Origin: Desulfobulbaceae bacterium UBA5173
GTDB lineage: Bacteria; Desulfobacterota; Desulfobulbia; Desulfobulbales; Desulfobulbaceae
NCBI GenBank assembly: GCA_002413355.1
Contig: DHWV01000037.1
Span: 1-34,924, forward strand
Reading direction: 5' to 3'
DNA: 34,924 bases
Shown piece after piece: positions 1-7,430 of the stretch; position 1 is the stretch's first letter, and every line of letters starts with the position of its first letter. Below the pieces are notes generated by a model. It was not told the DNA's origin and did no database searches. It saw nothing but the letters and a program-made list of their open reading frames with translations. The translations under genes and the position numbers were made by a program.

Positions 1-129
1 TACGTCGATCAATTAGCGTTAACAGTCTCTAGAATGATGTCCTTCAGGTCAGGCGTGGCTGATCCGCGCCTGCCGCACCGACGGTGTTCCAAGCCGTCGG
101 AGTCCATGACACCGAGGCCGTGGTGGTCG

Positions 130-275
130 GACGGCTACTGATGTTGTTCGAGGCGGTGCTGAACGTGGCCAATGCTGCTCAGGTGGACATGGACGGGCAT
201 GGAAAAGGTGATGCTTGTGATGCTGCCACTCCTGCACCTGTTCTTACCCCGGTGTATCAGCTACTGCTGAAGTGA
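130..275 (+). pseudogene. 3' end of a decayed thrombospondin type-3 repeat protein
   Basis: The last 38 codons, from about 159 to the TGA at 273-275, read as a calcium-binding TSP3-type repeat end: NVANAAQ, then a D-x-D-x-x-x-x-GDACD pattern, then a short tail ending VYQLLLK. TSP3 repeats usually occur in secreted or cell-surface proteins. Upstream of about 159 the match breaks up among frames, with GVHDTE and DG-like pieces in different frames and stops between them, so the upstream repeats are decayed or lie outside the window. No start or signal peptide is visible. The same VYQLLL tail closes the broken gmhA-like gene near 4469. The family call rests on the D/N/C spacing seen by eye. Confidence 0.45.
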
Positions 276-324
276 TAGAACAGCATAGAAAGGCACAGCT
301 CCGCCTTTCCCTCCCCCAGCATCG

Positions 325-592
325 TCAGGAGATGTAGCCCCATTGCCTGAACTGCTCCTGCAAGTCCTGCTCATCCTTGAAGGCAAGGTAGTACAGATAC
401 TCATCCAGACCAGCGCGCTGTGCGCCACCTTGAAGCTGCTGAAGGCTGCCTGCTCTCTCAGTCGGGCGAACACGGGCCGCCTGTCGTTGCAGACAAGCTG
501 CTCCAAGTCTGCTGTGCCAGCCCTGCCGTTGCTGAAAACACCAGATGCACAGCATAGTTGCCAGCGTATGCCGCCTGTTGCACTTCCAGCAT
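325..592 (-). pseudogene. DUF2442 family protein, frameshifted
   Basis: Reading the minus strand from an ATG at 592, nine bases after the hom stop, gives MLEVQQAAYAGNYAVHLVF. The frame must then change once to continue as SNGRAGTADLEQL...VFARLRE...FKVAHSALVW, and a second time to give DEYLYYLAFKDEQ...WGYIS and a stop at 325. Joined, the three pieces match the layout of DUF2442: a beta-strand start, an F-x-NG turn, a VF-x-x-L segment, a VW turn, then a D/PEYLY helix. DUF2442 is a small domain of unknown function often found near toxin-antitoxin genes. The first break fits the loss of one base after a TTTTC run. The second fits loss of a few codons around the expected W-x-NG-x-D loop. The gene would have been coupled to hom. 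It looks inactive unless the breaks are sequencing errors. Confidence 0.5.
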
Positions 593-601
593 GGATGCCT
601 C

Positions 602-1906
602 TTACTCCTCCCCCAGCATCCGTATCCGCACTGTGGGCGCGGCCACTGTGTCTAAGCTGTCAATCTCTTGCAGGGCGGCGGCCACCGCCGCTTCCTTGGC
701 CGTGTGGGTGAGGATGACCACCGCCACCGGCTCGTTCTCGCGCCGTCCTTTCTGAATCACCGACTCAATGCTGATGCCGTGTTCGCTGAGGATGGCCGCG
801 ATCTTGGCCAGCACGCCCGGCTTGTCGAGCGCGGTGATGCGCAGATAGAAAGGGCAGGCCAGGGCCGAGAGCGGGGCAATGGGCCGGTCAACAATCTCCT
901 CCGGCAGATAGGAGAGCGCAGGCACCCGCCCGACAGCTCCGGCGGCGATGTTGCGGGCGATGTCAATCACGTCCGCAGCCACAGCGGAGCCGGTGGGCAG
1001 TCTGCCTGCGCCTGCGCCGCTGAGGATGATGCTGCCGCAGAGGTCGCCGCAGAACTCCGCCGCGTTGTTGGCCCCGCTGATTGAGGCGAGGAGGTGCGCG
1101 GTCGGCACCATGGTCGGATGCACCCGCGCCTCGATGGCCCCGCCAATGTCGCGGCTCACGGCCAGCAGCTTGATTCGGCAGCCGAACTCGCGGGCGAACT
1201 CAATATCCACCGGCTCAATGCCGCTGATGCCCTCGGTGGCGATCTGCTGCGGGCTGATGTTCATGCCGTAGGCGATGGTCATCAGGATAGCGAGCTTGTG
1301 GGCGGTGTCGATGCCCTCTACGTCATAGGTGGGGTCTGCCTCAGCAAAGCCCAGCCGCTGCGCCTCACGCAATGCCTCGGCAAAGGGCAGCCGCTCCTCG
1401 GTCATGCGGGTGAGGATGTAGTTGGCCGTGCCGTTGAGGATGCCCATCAGCGACAGGATGCGGTTGGCGACCAAGCCTTCCTTGAGGGCCTTGATCAGCG
1501 GGATGCCACCGCCCACGCTGCCTTCAAAGCCCAGCTCCACGCCCTTGGCAGCGGCAGCGGCGAATAGCTCCTTACCATGCTGCGAGAGCAGGGCTTTGTT
1601 GGCCGTGACCACGTGCTTGCCCGCAGCAATAGCCTTGAGGATGTAGCTGCGCGCTGGCTCTATGCCGCCTATCAGCTCCACGAAGATATGGATGCTGGGG
1701 TCATTGATCAGCGCGTCTGGGTTGTTCACTAACTCCGTGCCTGCAAGCTGCGGCGGCAGGCTGTGCAGCGAGCGGGCAGCGATCTTGGTTAGCTTGAGGG
1801 ACAGGCCGCTGCGGCGCAGGATGCGCTCATGCTGTGAGCAAAGGGCTTCAGCAAGACCGCTGCCCACGGTGCCGAAGCCGAATAGCCCGATATTGACTGT
1901 GTGCAT
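602..1906 (-). CDS. hom: homoserine dehydrogenase
   Basis: Reduces L-aspartate-4-semialdehyde to homoserine with NAD(P)H, the branch point towards threonine and methionine, in the cytoplasm. At 434 aa it has the usual length of the single-domain enzyme with a C-terminal ACT domain, not the aspartokinase fusion. The N-terminus carries the Rossmann motif GFGTVGSG at residues 10-17. KHVVTANKALL, GGGIPLIKAL and GILNGTANYIL are conserved catalytic-domain segments, and DKPGVLAKIAAILSEHGI opens the ACT domain, a likely site of threonine feedback. The start ATG at 1904-1906 is preceded by a modest GGA. It is divergent from adk across about 200 bases and runs into the broken DUF2442 gene. Confidence 0.95.
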   Translation of the reverse strand: MHTVNIGLFGFGTVGSGLAEALCSQHERILRRSGLSLKLTKIAARSLHSLPPQLAGTELVNNPDALINDPSIHIFVELIGGIEPARSYILKAIAAGKHVVTANKALLSQHGKELFAAAAAKGVELGFEGSVGGGIPLIKALKEGLVANRILSLMGILNGTANYILTRMTEERLPFAEALREAQRLGFAEADPTYDVEGIDTAHKLAILMTIAYGMNISPQQIATEGISGIEPVDIEFAREFGCRIKLLAVSRDIGGAIEARVHPTMVPTAHLLASISGANNAAEFCGDLCGSIILSGAGAGRLPTGSAVAADVIDIARNIAAGAVGRVPALSYLPEEIVDRPIAPLSALACPFYLRITALDKPGVLAKIAAILSEHGISIESVIQKGRRENEPVAVVILTHTAKEAAVAAALQEIDSLDTVAAPTVRIRMLGEE

Positions 1907-2111
1907 AGTAGTTCCGTCAGGTTGGGGGGAGAAAGGGGATACAGCCCCTGTTATTACCCTCTTTGCGCCTGCTTGTCAAAAGGATGCCACCGCATTTCTA
2001 CTGGCATTGGTGGCTTGGCTGCGGTATAGTCTGGCGGTGTATCAGCTCTGCGCAATCAGGGAGGCGGCATCTCCCTTCACATCCTTTTTCCTTCTTATTG
2101 AGAGGTCAGCT

Positions 2112-2786
2112 ATGAACATCCTCACCTTCGGACCCAACGGCAGCGGCAAAGGCACCCAGGGCGCAATCGTCAAAGAGAAGTACGGCCTGGCGCACATCGA
2201 ATCCGGCGCGATCTTCCGCGAGCACATCAAAGGCGGCACTGAGCTGGGCAAGAAGGCCAAAGCCTACATTGACCGGGGCGACCTCGTGCCGGATGAGATC
2301 ACTGTGCCGATGGTGCTGGAGACGCTGGCCAAATCCAAGGACAAAGGCTGGCTGCTGGACGGCTTCCCGCGCTCGCTGGAGCAGGCCAAGGCCTTGGACA
2401 AGGCCCTGACTGAGTCCGGCATGGCCCTTGATTATGTGGTGGAGATCACGCTGGAGCGGCAGATCGCCAAAGAGCGGATCATGGGCCGCCGTCTCTGCGC
2501 CAACGACAACAATCATCCGAACCATATTGCCTTCGAGGCGATCAAGCCGGCGGAGAAGGACGGCAGGTTAGTCTGCCGGGTCTGCGGCGGCGAGCTGAGT
2601 GCCCGCGCCGATGATCAGGACGAGGCGGCCATCGGCAAGCGGCATGACATCTACTATGACGACAAGACCGGCACCATGGCCGCAGTGAACTACTTCAAGC
2701 AGAACGGCAAGGCCAAGGTGATCTCGGTGGACGGCTCCAAGGGGATTAAGGAAGTGTCGGCGGAGATATTGAAGCAGTTGGCGTAA
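2112..2786 (+). CDS. adk: adenylate kinase, metal-binding LID type
   Basis: Converts ATP plus AMP to two ADP in the cytoplasm. The 224-aa product has the P-loop GPNGSGKGTQ (residues 7-16; Asn replaces the more usual Pro), the AMP site DGFPRS (83-88) and a long LID. In the LID, C129, H135, C155 and C158 are placed much like the zinc/cobalt ligands reported for Desulfovibrio gigas adenylate kinase, where the order is Cys-x5-His then Cys-x2-Cys. The spacing before the last pair is a few residues longer here. The open frame extends upstream without homology, so I place the start at the ATG preceded by GAGGT at 2102-2106. A hairpin terminator follows the gene at once. Confidence 0.95.
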   Translation: MNILTFGPNGSGKGTQGAIVKEKYGLAHIESGAIFREHIKGGTELGKKAKAYIDRGDLVPDEITVPMVLETLAKSKDKGWLLDGFPRSLEQAKALDKALTESGMALDYVVEITLERQIAKERIMGRRLCANDNNHPNHIAFEAIKPAEKDGRLVCRVCGGELSARADDQDEAAIGKRHDIYYDDKTGTMAAVNYFKQNGKAKVISVDGSKGIKEVSAEILKQLA

Positions 2787-2800
2787 AGGCTGGCTGGGAA

Positions 2801-2828
2801 AAAGGGGCGGGGATTGTTCCGTCCCTTT
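2801..2828 (+). terminator. hairpin terminator after adk
   Basis: AAAGGGGCGG (2801-2810) pairs with CCGTCCCTTT (2819-2828) over ten positions including one G-U, with an 8-base loop. The T-run is short (TTT), so it is only partly typical of an intrinsic terminator. It lies 14 bases after the adk stop and just ahead of the ribosome binding site of the next gene. Confidence 0.55.
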
Positions 2829-2846
2829 GGTGTGAGGAGGATAATA

Positions 2847-3518
2847 ATGCTTTCGGATTTCTATAATGCTATACAGATTGGGATAATTAGTATCTCGGTC
2901 GTATCTGCTCTTATCGTGATATTTGCGGCAGTTCGATCAGGAGTAATTACAGAGGTGCGGTTTGGCAATATTACTTTTAGAGCAAGTGCTAAAGACCGAC
3001 GTGAGAGCCAAGAACTCATGGAATCAATACAGGCAGCCTCGCAAGAGGGATTGCCATTTGAAACCGAACAACTCGCTAAGTATTACGGCGAGGTTCTCGC
3101 GCAGTCCAAAACAAGTTTTTGGTTCAGCTTGGTTTTTGCCGTCATTGGATTCCTAGTTATACTCGTTGCGGCGTTCATGTTCTCAGGCAAACAAGATACA
3201 ACGACTTTGATTCAGATGCTTGCGGGTACCATAATTGACGCTGTATCTGCCTTGTTCTTTGTTCAGTCCCGTCATGCCCAAAAGTCGATGGCTGATTTCT
3301 TCGACAAGCTGCGTCAGGACCGACAGCACACAGACTCCAAGAGTATGTGTGAATCCATTTCCGATCCTATAGCTAAAGATGCACTGAAGATGCAGCTCAG
3401 TATTTACTATTCAGGGATGGCAAACTCCGACAAGGTCTCCGAGCATTTAATTGGAGAGTGGCTGCATAGCAACTATAGAAAGACAGAGTCTTCAGCAATG
3501 GTTGCTATGGACAACTGA
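2847..3518 (+). CDS. TRADD-N-associated membrane domain protein (predicted conflict/signalling)
   Basis: A 223-aa membrane protein. The start at 2847 is chosen because AGGAGG lies at 2835-2840. TM1 covers about residues 9-29, a charged stretch follows (30-85), then TM2 (91-113, beginning FWFSLVFAVIGF) and TM3 (119-139), then a cytoplasmic tail with FFDKLRQDRQ. The FWFS-x3-A-x-IGF segment, the second hydrophobic hairpin ending SALFFVQSR and the following FFDKLR helix resemble the cyanobacterial TRADD-N-associated two-TM domain, which comparative genomics has placed in predicted prokaryotic immune and apoptosis-like signalling proteins. That assignment is from memory of the motif pattern and is not verified. 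No effector domain is present, so it could anchor or sense for a partner elsewhere. It is AT-richer than adk before it, which suggests transfer. Confidence 0.55.
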   Translation: MLSDFYNAIQIGIISISVVSALIVIFAAVRSGVITEVRFGNITFRASAKDRRESQELMESIQAASQEGLPFETEQLAKYYGEVLAQSKTSFWFSLVFAVIGFLVILVAAFMFSGKQDTTTLIQMLAGTIIDAVSALFFVQSRHAQKSMADFFDKLRQDRQHTDSKSMCESISDPIAKDALKMQLSIYYSGMANSDKVSEHLIGEWLHSNYRKTESSAMVAMDN

Positions 3519-3541
3519 TACAGATATCTATAAGAATTTAG

Positions 3542-3937
3542 GTGCGTTATTCCATATATTATATAGCCGAAACAAACAAACCATTCGACCAAGCCGCCGC
3601 AGACCTTGAAGCGGCAGTCAAACGTCATGGTTTTGGTGTGCTGCATGTCCACGACTTGGGCAGCACGCTCCGCAGCAAGGGCATTGCCTTTGAGCAGAAC
3701 TGCAAAATCTTTGAAGTCTGCAACCCAGTGCAGGCAGGCAAGGTGCTCTCTGCCGACATGCGCCTGAACATGGCCCTGCCCTGCCGCATTTCTGTCTTCA
3801 CAGAGAACGGCGCAACCAAGATTGGCACGATCAGGCCAGCGGAGATGCTTGCCATGCTTTCACAGGAACCAGCCTTGGCGCAGATCGCCAGCGAGGTTGA
3901 GGCGAAGATTCTCCAGATGATTGATGAGACGAAGTGA
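3542..3937 (+). CDS. DUF302 domain protein
   Basis: A 131-aa soluble protein with a GTG start (GTG CGT TAT). The pattern FDQAAADLEAAVKRHGFGVLHVHDLGSTLRSKG, then CKIFEVCNPVQAGKVL, then LPCRISVFTENGATKIGTI is that of DUF302, a compact alpha/beta domain of unknown function common in sulfur- and metal-metabolising bacteria and archaea. The core is complete, with no signal peptide or membrane segment. It follows the TRADD-N-like gene by 23 bases, but codon use is GC-rich and unlike that neighbour, so they need not share a function. The ribosome binding site ahead of the GTG is weak. Confidence 0.8.
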   Translation: MRYSIYYIAETNKPFDQAAADLEAAVKRHGFGVLHVHDLGSTLRSKGIAFEQNCKIFEVCNPVQAGKVLSADMRLNMALPCRISVFTENGATKIGTIRPAEMLAMLSQEPALAQIASEVEAKILQMIDETK

Positions 3938-3972
3938 GACCTAGCCTCCGCAACGTTAACAGGTGAACAAAC

Positions 3973-4469
3973 ATGGACGCAGCAGCCTTAATTCAGACCA
4001 GCCTTGCCGAATCCAAGCGGGCTAAAGATGCCTTCGCCGCTGAATCCACAAGCAAACTCATTGAGCTGGCGGAACAGATAGTCGCAACCTTCCGCAGCGG
4101 CGGCAAACTGCTTATCTTCGGCAACGGCGGCAGCGCGGCAGATGCCCAGCATGTGGCGGCGGAGTTCGTCAACCGTTTCCTGCTCAACCGCCCGCCCTTG
4201 GCATTACGACTTCCGGCACCTCGCCCAATGTGGTGAAGGCATTGGCTGTTGCGCGCGAGCTGGGCCTGAAGACCGCCGCGTTCACCGGCGGCCTGAGCAT
4301 CCCGGCGCACGGCGTAGTGCAATACTGTGATCTGCTGCTGAATGTGCCGAACCGTGATCAGAAGGATGCTGATCATGACAATATCGGTGATGCCTGCGAT
4401 CAGACCGCAGCGGCAGGCATCAGCAGCGTGAACATGACCCGGGTGTATCAGCTGCTGCTGCGGAAGTAA
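3973..4469 (+). pseudogene. broken gmhA/diaA-type phosphoheptose isomerase with a TSP3-like tail
   Basis: The first 76 codons (3973 to about 4200) are a normal sedoheptulose-7-phosphate isomerase N-terminus: GGKLLIFGNGGSAADAQHVAAEFVNRF, then NRPPL. The next family segment, roughly 40 residues containing the TTDTS and GNDYSF region, is missing. The sequence resumes in another frame at GITTSGTSPNVVKALAVARELG, as the intact enzyme would. The original frame ends at 4236. From LLNVP the expected C-terminus, with its conserved Gln/His active-site part, is replaced by a TSP3-like D-x-D-x-DNIGDACD stretch and a VYQLLLRK end. The joint may lie at a short match (CCCTTGG-like). The intact enzyme would act in ADP-heptose synthesis for LPS. 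Inactive as read, unless the assembly is chimeric. Confidence 0.75.
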
Positions 4470-4491
4470 ATCCCCGTCCTCCAGCAGAACC

Positions 4492-5859
4492 TCAGCCACA
4501 CACTGCCTCATCCAGCTTTCTGATCAGCAACCCAGTGAGAATCTTCGGATAAAAGAAGGTAGATTTGTGCGGCATGATGTTGCCGCTGTCTGCCACCCGC
4601 AGCACCTGTTCCACTTTGGTCGGATTGAGCAGGAGCAGCAGCGGCGTGTGCCCGTCCTCAACCACGCTTTCCTTGACCGCTGCGTCAAAGGCTTCGTCTG
4701 GGTCGCTCAGGTAGCTGATCAGCTTGTCCTTGGCGCACTGCTCGTGGCTGAGGCCAAGGCAATGGTTGATCAGCACCTCGGACAGCAGCACCACGTCCAA
4801 CGTGCGCAGCACCTCTGGCTTGTCAGCTAAGGCCGGGCTGGCGGTAAAGGTCGCCTGCGTCGCCGCGAGCAGGAAAGCGCGGTTTTCACCGGCATGATAG
4901 ACCCCGAACGCGGGCAGGCTGCTATCTTTGGCAGCCTCATCCATCCGGTTGAGCGTCTCCGCCATCAAACTTTCCCGGCTGCCACTGGTTACTTCCTCCA
5001 CCCGCAGGCAGGACTGCATCCGCTCCGCCAGCGCGTCCGCGCTCATCGCACCGGGCCAGCGCACAAGACGGTGCGTGGGCAGGACAGACAGGCCGGGATC
5101 CTCGCAGCCGCAGAGGTACATCATGATAAACTGGCTCGGATGATCGGCAGGGAGAGCAGGGTTCGCAGCTAAAGCACGACGGCGATACTCCAGGGCGGTG
5201 GTGTAGCGGTGATGGCCGTCGGCAATGTACACCGGCCTGTCCGCAAAAAACTGCCGCACCGTGGCAATGGCCGCAGCGTCTGTCACCCGCCAGAGGCTGT
5301 GGGTGTTGCCGCTGCCGTCCTTGGTTTGCAACACTGGAGCATCCTCCTGGGCCTGCTCCAAGGTGCGAATCACCTCCTGCTGCGGGTCGGAGTAGATGGA
5401 GAAAATCTTGCTGAACTGCGCCTCGCAGGTTTCCATCAGCTTGAGGCGGTCGCCGATCACTCCAGCAAAGGTCTTCTCGTGCGGACGAACAATGCCCTCG
5501 CTGAACTCCGCCAGCCCGACCAGGCAAACAAGGCCTTTGCGGGTCAGCCGCCTGCCGTTGGGGTGCTGATACTCGATGTTGTACAAATACATGGCGGGCT
5601 GCGCGTCGCGGATGAGAACGGACTCATCCTGCCATGCGGCGAAGCGGTCGCGGGCCTGCTGATACCGGCCATCATCCTCGGTCTCACCCTGCGAGGTGTT
5701 GCGCAGGTCAAGATTGATCATGGAATACGGATTCTTCTGGCGCAGCTTCTCGCCGTCGCCAGCAGAGATGATGTCATAGGGCGGAGTGAACACATCCTCC
5801 AGCCGCTCAATTTTGGCGGAGTTGTAGCGCAGAGCGCGGAACGGGGCAACAGCAGCCAT
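4492..5859 (-). CDS. DUF1015 family protein
   Basis: A 455-aa soluble protein matching the DUF1015 (COG4198) layout. It starts MAAVAPFRALRYN and has the early TPPYDII segment, then YxYxIEY around residue 95, HEKTFAGVIGDRLKLM near 130, and the hallmark YIADGHHRYTTALEYR near 215. DUF1015 proteins are widespread in anaerobes and related by fold to ParB/sulfiredoxin-like kinases, including an archaeal free-serine kinase, but the function of this bacterial branch is not established and I do not assign one. It is convergent with the broken gmhA gene, 22 bases away. GGGAG lies about ten bases before the ATG on the minus strand. Confidence 0.85.
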   Translation of the reverse strand: MAAVAPFRALRYNSAKIERLEDVFTPPYDIISAGDGEKLRQKNPYSMINLDLRNTSQGETEDDGRYQQARDRFAAWQDESVLIRDAQPAMYLYNIEYQHPNGRRLTRKGLVCLVGLAEFSEGIVRPHEKTFAGVIGDRLKLMETCEAQFSKIFSIYSDPQQEVIRTLEQAQEDAPVLQTKDGSGNTHSLWRVTDAAAIATVRQFFADRPVYIADGHHRYTTALEYRRRALAANPALPADHPSQFIMMYLCGCEDPGLSVLPTHRLVRWPGAMSADALAERMQSCLRVEEVTSGSRESLMAETLNRMDEAAKDSSLPAFGVYHAGENRAFLLAATQATFTASPALADKPEVLRTLDVVLLSEVLINHCLGLSHEQCAKDKLISYLSDPDEAFDAAVKESVVEDGHTPLLLLLNPTKVEQVLRVADSGNIMPHKSTFFYPKILTGLLIRKLDEAVCG

Positions 5860-6068
5860 AATATTTGTCTCCCAGCGGAGCAGGCGAAAGGGTATAATGG
5901 GCCTCGCAAAACTGCATTGAGGACAGCGCGATGCGGATTTCGGCTTTGTTTACCATCTTGCCGGGAAAGGACGCAAGCAGCTTTTTGCTGCATCGGGCGC
6001 ATTTGGTGAAAAAAGCGGCCAGAAATGAGCGTGCCGCTTTGATGTATTACTCCATGAACGAGGTGATG

Positions 6069-6509
6069 ATGGGAACCGTCAAAACAGTCGCAGCCTTTGC
6101 CGCCCTGCTACTTGCAGCGGCAGCGGCGCAGGGGGAAGTGAAGGAGATTTCCTTCAGAAATAAGAAAGACAATACCGTGAAGTTGTATTGCAAAAAGAGT
6201 ATAGGAAAAATACAAACAACAATCTCTTGTGACGATAAGCCGTTCACTCCAAGCGCGGAATGGGAGATAATCAATGCAGAAAAAGTCTGCTTCCAGCATA
6301 AAGACGGCAGGATACGGGCCTGCGATGAACTCAGCAGACAAGGCGGCATGAAAAAAAGTCATGTCTGCTTTGATAAGGACAAGCAACCAGTTCCGTTTAC
6401 TCCGGGCAAGGAATGGAAGCGGCTTGCTGGCAATAACAAGATATGCGCTGAAGAGCAGGAACGTTTTGACGTGCCAAGAAACATGACCATGCCCAGTCTG
6501 AATTTTTAA
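6069..6509 (+). CDS. small exported protein with a duplicated cysteine motif
   Basis: I do not recognise this family. From the ATG at 6069 (GAGGTG just upstream) the 146-aa product starts MGTVKTVAAFAALLLAAAAAQG, a clear signal peptide, so it should be periplasmic or secreted. Earlier in-frame starts at 6054 and 5931 exist but lack a good ribosome binding site. The mature part carries an imperfect internal duplication: CDDKPFTPSAEWEIINAEKVC and, 40-odd residues on, CFDKDKQPVPFTPGKEW...NKIC. Each unit has a PFTP-x2-EW core between cysteines, which suggests two small disulfide-bonded modules. The membrane protein gene follows 11 bases later, so the two are probably cotranscribed. The product is lysine-rich. 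Confidence 0.6.
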   Translation: MGTVKTVAAFAALLLAAAAAQGEVKEISFRNKKDNTVKLYCKKSIGKIQTTISCDDKPFTPSAEWEIINAEKVCFQHKDGRIRACDELSRQGGMKKSHVCFDKDKQPVPFTPGKEWKRLAGNNKICAEEQERFDVPRNMTMPSLNF

Positions 6510-6520
6510 GGAAGGAAGTC

Positions 6521-7159
6521 ATGCCCCGCAGCGATGACTCCTTTCCTTGCGCCAAGCTGATTGACCTCGGCGCGATCACCGGCGTTTCTGTGGCCTTGCT
6601 CTACACGGCGGGCTGGTCGTATGCCTATCACTATTTCCAGTGCTTTCATCTTGGTCTGATCGGCTTGGAGATTGAGCGCGAATATTTTCTCCTCTACGGC
6701 TTCTGGGTCTGCAAGGCCCGCTGGTGCGTGGTGTCGCTCTGTCTGCTCTGCGCTTTCGGGTTGCCGCTGTTGTTTCAGTGGTGCTGGCAGCAGAAAACGG
6801 AGCTGCGCTCTTGGCTGCGGGCTGTTGCGCAGATAGGCGGGCCAATTGGCTTGCTCCTCCTGTTCATTGTCTTTTACCGGCTTGGCGCAGGGACGGGCCA
6901 GTCTGACTTTGCGCGGGAGCAGCGCGGCGATTTTCTTTCGTATCCGAGGGTTGAGGTCTGGCTGAAGGATGAAAAGAACAAGCTGGGCGAGGCGTGGGCC
7001 AATGGATGCTACAGGCTGCTGCTGCGCGGCAAGGAGCAGCTATATCTTTTCCGGCCAGATAAGGTCAGCAGCGGGATTCCAACAGACATTGTCCCGAACA
7101 GTGATGTAGCGGCAGTGCGGCTGCGGCCTTTGTATCAGACGACGGATGAATGCCGGTAA
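6521..7159 (+). CDS. uncharacterised membrane protein, three TM segments
   Basis: The 212-aa product has hydrophobic segments at about residues 15-45, 64-86 and 103-121, then a hydrophilic C-terminal domain of about 85 residues (SYPRVEVWLKDEKNKLGEAW onward, then GKEQLYLFRPDKV). The tail could be a small soluble beta-rich domain, but I recognise no family. The start is supported by AAGGAAGG 5-8 bases before the ATG. It follows the small exported protein and precedes the toxin-antitoxin pair, all in one direction. Cysteines are frequent in the membrane part. Confidence 0.55.
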   Translation: MPRSDDSFPCAKLIDLGAITGVSVALLYTAGWSYAYHYFQCFHLGLIGLEIEREYFLLYGFWVCKARWCVVSLCLLCAFGLPLLFQWCWQQKTELRSWLRAVAQIGGPIGLLLLFIVFYRLGAGTGQSDFAREQRGDFLSYPRVEVWLKDEKNKLGEAWANGCYRLLLRGKEQLYLFRPDKVSSGIPTDIVPNSDVAAVRLRPLYQTTDECR

Positions 7160-7184
7160 TAAAACAGAAGACAGGAGGAAAACT

Positions 7185-7430
7185 GTGAATGCGAGACTGA
7201 CCTTAAACATGGAAAAGCACCTGATTGATTCGGCAAAAGAGTATTCCGCGAAAACAGGGAAGTCTCTTTCCCGCCTTGTTGCGGATTTCTTTGAGCTGCT
7301 CCGGCATGATGAGCAACTGGAGCAGACATCTCAGCTGCCGCCGACTGTCCAATCGCTGAAAGGTGTTCTGAAAGGAAGCGGCGCGACAGCGGAAGATTAT
7401 AAAAAATATCTGGAAGCGAAGCATTTATGA
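7185..7430 (+). CDS. DUF6364-type antitoxin (VapB-like)
   Basis: An 81-aa protein. I choose the GTG at 7185 because AGGAGG lies at 7173-7178; an ATG at 7146 would overlap the previous gene. The N-terminus ARLTLNMEKHLIDSAKEYSA, then GKSLSRLVADFFELL, fits the short DUF6364 family of ribbon-helix-helix-like antitoxins: a beta-strand for DNA contact followed by two helices. The C-terminal part (about 45-81) would wrap the toxin. The stop overlaps the toxin start by four bases (ATGA), so translation is coupled. Autorepression of the pair's promoter is expected from the family, but I found no clear operator. Confidence 0.75.
   Translation: MNARLTLNMEKHLIDSAKEYSAKTGKSLSRLVADFFELLRHDEQLEQTSQLPPTVQSLKGVLKGSGATAEDYKKYLEAKHL

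Noticed and set aside
2036..2047. GGTGTATCAGCT match to the TSP3 tail ends
   Set aside because: Only a 12-base match, with no GDACD context or reading frame; probably chance or a very decayed scrap, so not listed as a feature.
5893..5898. TATAAT as a promoter for the small exported protein
   Set aside because: The nearest -35-like TTGTCT is 22 bases away, too far for a normal sigma-70 promoter.
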